A model generated the notes under the pieces. The model saw only the letters and a list, made by a program, of their open reading frames with translations. It had not been told where the DNA came from and searched no databases. From the NCBI GenBank assembly GCA_947446625.1, contig CANFIE010000269.1, forward strand, positions 1-5,747: 5,747 bases of DNA, given 5' to 3'. Position numbers and translations under genes: made by a program. This DNA comes from Acetobacteraceae bacterium (GTDB lineage Bacteria > Pseudomonadota > Alphaproteobacteria > Acetobacterales > Acetobacteraceae). Shown here piece by piece: positions 1 through 2,947 of this stretch (position 1 is its first letter; each line of letters starts with the position of its first letter).

Positions 1-499
1 AGTAGTTGACCTGGCCAATGCTGCCGCGCTTGCCGGCGGTGGAGGATATGTTGACGATGCCACCTGTGGTGCCGGCGGGCTGCGGCATATCCGACTTGGC
101 GCGGTCCACCATGTGGCGGCCCACGGCCTGCATCATCAGGTAGCAGCCGGTCAGGTTCACATCGATGACCGCCTGCCACTGCTGCATGGTCATCTTCAGG
201 AACATGGCCGGGCGGGTGATGCCGGCATTGTTCACCAGGCCATGCACGGCACCGAACTTGCCGACCGCCTGCTTGACGCAATCCTCGCCGAAGCCTTCCT
301 CGGCCACGTTGCCGAGCACGCCGAGGACACGGTCCTGCGGCATGGCGGCGACGGTGGAGGCCAGGGTTTCCGGGTTGCGCTCAACCAGCACCACATTGGC
401 GCCGAGGTCGAGGAACAGTTCCGACAGGGCCTTGCCGACGCCTTGGCCGGCGCCGGTGACGATGACGGTGCGGCCCGTCATCTCCATGGGGTTCTTCAT
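1..499 (-). CDS. Short-chain dehydrogenase/reductase (SDR), 3' end cut by window edge
   Basis: This is the N-terminal 166 residues of a classical SDR, whose usual length is about 250. It is an NAD(P)-dependent oxidoreductase, expected to be cytoplasmic and to act on a hydroxy or keto group. The reading starts MKNPMEMTGRTVIVTG. Visible motifs are the Rossmann cofactor loop TGAGQGVG (residues 15-22), an acidic Glu40 after the second strand (LVERN) that suggests preference for NAD, NNAG at 90-93, the structural Asn115 in VNLTG, catalytic Ser153 in NISS, and the catalytic Tyr166, the last residue in view. The YxxxK lysine lies outside the window. The ATG at 499 is 8 nt after the thiolase stop. 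An in-frame GTG at 511 would overlap that stop as GTGA and add four residues; neither start has a strong ribosome site. It is third in an operon with a thiolase-like enzyme and a DUF35 protein, so a role in acyl-CoA side-chain metabolism is likely. The substrate is unknown. Confidence 0.9.
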   Translation of the reverse strand, partial: MKNPMEMTGRTVIVTGAGQGVGKALSELFLDLGANVVLVERNPETLASTVAAMPQDRVLGVLGNVAEEGFGEDCVKQAVGKFGAVHGLVNNAGITRPAMFLKMTMQQWQAVIDVNLTGCYLMMQAVGRHMVDRAKSDMPQPAGTTGGIVNISSTAGKRGSIGQVNY

Positions 500-507
500 G
501 GCGATGC

Positions 508-1659
508 TCACGGTTGCTCGTTGGAGAAGACGATGGTGCCGGAGGCGCTGAACATGCCGCCGACGCCATGCGCGATGCTGACCTTGGCGCCTTTGACCTG
601 GGCCGCCGCGGTGCCGCGCATCTGGCGAATGCTCTCCTGCAACGCGAACATGCCGTACATGCCGGTATGCGTGTAGCTGAGGCCACCACCATTGGTGTTG
701 AGCGGCAGCTTGCCACCGGGGCGGGTATTGCCTTCCCAGATGAAGTCCTTGGCTTCGCCGCGCTTGCAGAAGCCGAGGTCTTCCAGGCCATATAGCGGTA
801 GGTGCGCGAAGGCGTCGTAGATCATCAGGTGATCGACATCGCTGTGCGTGATGCCGGCCATCTTCATGGCGGTGGGGCCGGCGACGCGGAAGGCGCGGGA
901 GGACGTAAAGTCTTCCATCTGCGAGACCATGTTGGACTCAACGCTCTCGCCGCTGCCGAGGATGTACACCGGCTTGGTCGGGAAGTCCTTCGCGCGGTCG
1001 GCGCTGGTGACGATGATGGCGCCGCCGCCATCCGTGACCAGGCAGCATTGCAGGATGCGGAAGGGGTAGGCGATCATGCGGCTGTTCAGCACGTCATCAA
1101 CCGTGATGGGGTCACGGAACATGGCGCGCGGATTGTGGCTGGCCCATTCACGCGTCACCACCGAGACCTTGGCCAGGTGTTCATGCGTGGTGCCGGTGGC
1201 CTTCATGTAGCGCAGCACGGGAATGGGGAAGAGCGTCGGCGGGCCGAAGGGGCCGTAGGGCACTTCGAACTGGCCGTTCAGGCTCTCGGGCTCGGCCGGG
1301 CGGGGCGTGCCGTTGATGCGCGACTTGCCGCTCTCACCATGGGTGATGAGGATGGTGGTGGCGTAGCCGGCAGCAATGGCGGCCGCCGCGTGGCGGACAT
1401 GCAGCATGAAGGAGCAGCCGCCGACGCCGGTGCCGTCCACCCATTTCGGCGTGATGCCGAGGTAGTGGGAGATTTGCTGCGGCATCATCGGGCCAACGCA
1501 GGCCACGCCGTCGATGTCGGAGGGTTTCAGGCCGCATTCGGCCATGGCGTTCAGCGCGGCATCGGCGTGCAGCATGATCTGGCTCATGCCCGGCACGCTG
1601 CCGATTTTGGTGGACTCAGCGGCGCCGATGACGGCGACCGAACCTGGCTTGTAGGACAT
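508..1659 (-). CDS. Thiolase-superfamily protein, SCP-x/lipid-transfer type (acetyl-CoA acetyltransferase-like or aldolase-like)
   Basis: This complete 383-residue protein has normal length for the thiolase-like/SCP-x group. Thiolases cleave or form carbon-carbon bonds in acyl-CoA thioesters; some relatives that partner DUF35 proteins are retro-aldolases (Ltp2 type). Cys82 in GVGGCSF aligns with the nucleophilic cysteine, 16 residues before the glycine of AAAAIAAG as in SCP-x thiolases. His331 in GGGLSYTHTGM aligns with the GHP histidine. His364 in AHGVGG matches the SCP-x HNxGxGG segment that replaces the classical CxG. Where SCP-x has HDCF and classical thiolases have NEAF, this protein has YDAF (Tyr281), as aldolase-type relatives do. 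The start is well supported: an AGAAGGG Shine-Dalgarno lies 9 nt upstream, inside the end of the preceding DUF35 gene, whose stop is 5 nt away. It probably forms a heteromeric complex with that DUF35 protein. Family assignment is secure; thiolase versus aldolase activity and the substrate are open. Confidence 0.92.
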   Translation of the reverse strand: MSYKPGSVAVIGAAESTKIGSVPGMSQIMLHADAALNAMAECGLKPSDIDGVACVGPMMPQQISHYLGITPKWVDGTGVGGCSFMLHVRHAAAAIAAGYATTILITHGESGKSRINGTPRPAEPESLNGQFEVPYGPFGPPTLFPIPVLRYMKATGTTHEHLAKVSVVTREWASHNPRAMFRDPITVDDVLNSRMIAYPFRILQCCLVTDGGGAIIVTSADRAKDFPTKPVYILGSGESVESNMVSQMEDFTSSRAFRVAGPTAMKMAGITHSDVDHLMIYDAFAHLPLYGLEDLGFCKRGEAKDFIWEGNTRPGGKLPLNTNGGGLSYTHTGMYGMFALQESIRQMRGTAAAQVKGAKVSIAHGVGGMFSASGTIVFSNEQP

Positions 1660-1664
1660 CGGGT

Positions 1665-2081
1665 TCAGCCCTTCTGCGCGGGGGTGAAGAGCGGCAGGGT
1701 GATTTCCTCATCCAGCGGGGTGAAGGCCACCTGCATGGGCATGTCCAGCACCAGGGCCTCGGGCGTTTGCGGGCAGCCGATGATGTTGGTCATCATCCGC
1801 GGGCCTTCCTCCAGTTCCACCACGGCGATGGCGTAGGGCGGCTCGAACCCCGGCACCGGGCGGTGATGGATGACGTAGCTGTGCAGGGTGGCGCGGCCGG
1901 ACGCCTCGAACACCTCGACATTGCGGCTGCCGGTGTAGGGGCTGAAGGGGCGCGGCGGGAAATAGGCCTTCCCGGTTTCCACGCAACGCTGCAACAGCAG
2001 CTTGCCTTCCTTGCAGCCTTCCCAGAAGTGCTTGGTTTCGGGCGTTGGCTTCGGCTTGGGCCGGCCGGGTGCGAGTGCCAT
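1665..2081 (-). CDS. DUF35 / Zn-ribbon-type OB-fold protein with degenerate zinc ribbon
   Basis: This 138-residue protein is first in the leftward operon. DUF35 proteins combine an N-terminal helix and rubredoxin-like zinc ribbon with an OB fold. They bind thiolase-fold enzymes and help hold the acyl-CoA substrate; known examples are the partners of Ltp2 aldolase and of archaeal thiolase/HMG-CoA synthase. Visible here are the N-terminal helix (TPETKHFWEGCKEGKLLLQ split around residues 13-31), the ribbon core with PPRP (42-45), the strand entry EASGRATLHSYVIHH (59-73), PPYAIAVVELEEG (81-93) and a C-terminal OB strand with VAF (118-120). Of the four expected metal cysteines (C-x2-C-x10-C-x2-C) only Cys33 remains; the others read Thr36, Ser47 and Thr50, so zinc binding is probably lost. 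The ATG at 2081 has a strong AGGAGG 9 nt upstream. The immediate downstream thiolase is the expected partner. Confidence 0.9.
   Translation of the reverse strand: MALAPGRPKPKPTPETKHFWEGCKEGKLLLQRCVETGKAYFPPRPFSPYTGSRNVEVFEASGRATLHSYVIHHRPVPGFEPPYAIAVVELEEGPRMMTNIIGCPQTPEALVLDMPMQVAFTPLDEEITLPLFTPAQKG
1669..1675 (-). promoter_or_regulatory. Ribosome binding site of the thiolase-like gene
   Basis: On the minus strand this reads AGAAGGG, 9 nt before the ATG at 1659. It lies inside the last codons of the DUF35 gene, whose TGA is at 1667-1665. This supports the chosen start and suggests translational coupling of the two partner proteins. Confidence 0.7.
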
Positions 2082-2090
2082 GCGGCGCTT

Positions 2091-2096
2091 CCTCCT
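2091..2096 (-). promoter_or_regulatory. Strong ribosome binding site of the DUF35 gene
   Basis: The minus strand reads AGGAGG, a full Shine-Dalgarno core, 9 nt upstream of the ATG at 2081. It fixes the start of the first gene of the operon and is the strongest ribosome site in the window. Confidence 0.75.
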
Positions 2097-2246
2097 GTGT
2101 GTCTGCGCCTAGCATCGCCGGGTGGGGCGGATGCGTCCAGGGGGTGGCTTGGCGAGGTGGATTGGCCTGGGTGCGGTGCAATTTTTAGCTTTTGGTTTAT
2201 TTTTTGATATTTTCTCCGGCTGAGGTGCGGGTTTTTTTCTTCATTG

Positions 2247-2275
2247 TTGTCTAAATTTGAATCACTTCGTAAAAG
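2247..2275 (+). promoter_or_regulatory. Candidate sigma-70 promoter for the RTX gene
   Basis: A -35 box TTGTCT (2247-2252) and a -10 box TAAAAG (2270-2275) are separated by 17 bp; each matches the consensus at four of six positions. A second overlapping pair, TTGAAT (2257-2262) and TACAAC (2279-2284) with 16 bp between, is about as good. Both lie just downstream of the AT-rich core. Either would give a 5' leader of roughly 110 nt before the ATG at 2399. This is pattern matching only, without experimental support. Confidence 0.35.
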
Positions 2276-2384
2276 CAATACAACCGCTGCACGAATCAGC
2301 GCCTGGGGAGGTTGCGCATTGGCGCAGAGCCGGACCCGGGTGCCACCCCTGAGCTGGTTGGTGCGGTCCATAGCTTTGCCGACT

Positions 2385-2388
2385 GGAG
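2385..2388 (+). promoter_or_regulatory. Weak ribosome binding site of the RTX gene
   Basis: GGAG lies 10 nt before the ATG at 2399. It is short and rather distant, so initiation may be weak, or the real start may lie upstream: the reading frame is open back to 2273. A better match, GGGGAGG at 2305-2311, sits 6 nt before an in-frame ATT at 2318. Confidence 0.4.
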
Positions 2389-2398
2389 CCCCCCGCCC

Positions 2399-2947
2399 AT
2401 GCCGACACCTGTTTTCGATGCTGGTGCCACGATTGAGGGCTTTGAGGGCCTGTCGGCAGGGGCCAACATTCCGCTGTGGATCGGTGGCTTTGGCTTTCTG
2501 ACTCCTGGCACGGTGGGCACCTTTACCTTTGCTTCCGGCCTGATCCTGACCAGCCCCGTCCCCGCCTCGTCTGGCACCAACGTTGTTGGCGATTTTGCCG
2601 TGGGGAACTCCGAATACGGGTTGGGCATCAACGGCGTTATATTGACGGCGGCGAACGTGCTTGCCGGCACGGCTTATTTCGGCGCGAACGTGCCAAACGG
2701 CGACGTCGTCTTCACGCTGCCCTTCGCCGTGAATCACGTTGGCGTTTATGCCGATGCCAATATCGGCTCGATTACCCTGACGGCCTATGACGCGCTTGGG
2801 GCGCTGATTACCAGCAGCAGCATCACATCGGTGCATGTGGCGAGTTGGGGCAGCAACTTCCTGGAGGTTTCCTCGGCCTCCAACGACATTGCCAAGATCG
2901 AGGTATCCGGCAGTTATTTCGCCCTCGACAACTTGACCTTTCAAGCC
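2399..2947 (+). other. N-terminal extracellular beta domain of the RTX protein (residues 1-183)
   Basis: This part is rich in Val, Thr, Gly and aromatic residues with alternating strand patterns. It opens with FDAGATIEGFEG and closes with ITLTAYDALG (125-134) and YFALDNLTF (173-181). That closing pattern, a Tyr-Asp turn followed by a terminal strand ending DNLTF, is common in jelly-roll-like domains of PEP-CTERM and other exported proteins. Such domains often bind carbohydrate or serve as stalk caps, but no specific ligand can be inferred. A PEP-CTERM anchor itself is not seen. Confidence 0.55.

Larger units (their letters stand above)
2082..2398. other. Divergent intergenic region with AT-rich core
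   Basis: This is a 317-bp gap between the leftward operon and the rightward RTX gene, so promoters for both must lie here or further inside. Most of it is GC-rich, but 2180-2213 has only 5 G or C in 34 bases, and a run of seven T follows at 2232-2238. Such a core in a GC-rich genome could act as an UP-like element or as a binding site for a nucleoid protein. I found a plausible promoter for the plus strand (separate entry) but no convincing -35/-10 pair for the minus strand. I see no RNA gene or persuasive small coding sequence here. Confidence 0.6.

Noticed and set aside
113..676. Plus-strand open frame opposite the SDR and the thiolase C-terminus
   Set aside because: It is antisense to clear SDR and thiolase motifs and crosses their boundary; there is no ribosome site and no recognisable fold.
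802..1836. Plus-strand open frame of about 340 codons opposite the thiolase and DUF35 genes
   Set aside because: It is antisense to two well-recognised genes, spans their junction, and its product is rich in Gly, Ala, His and Asp without domain signatures.
2213..2240. T7 tract after a GC-rich stretch as a rho-independent terminator
   Set aside because: The only possible stem is about three base pairs (CCG/CGG), and no plus-strand gene ends upstream that would need it.
2244..2501. Possible small plus-strand gene (85 codons from a TTG)
   Set aside because: It begins within the candidate promoter, lacks a ribosome site, has an arginine- and cysteine-rich shadow-like composition, and runs into the RTX gene in a different frame.
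2399..2947. PEP-CTERM sorted protein
   Set aside because: The N-terminal domain resembles those found in PEP-CTERM proteins, but there is no Sec signal peptide and the visible remainder is RTX/Calx-beta, so type I secretion is the better reading.
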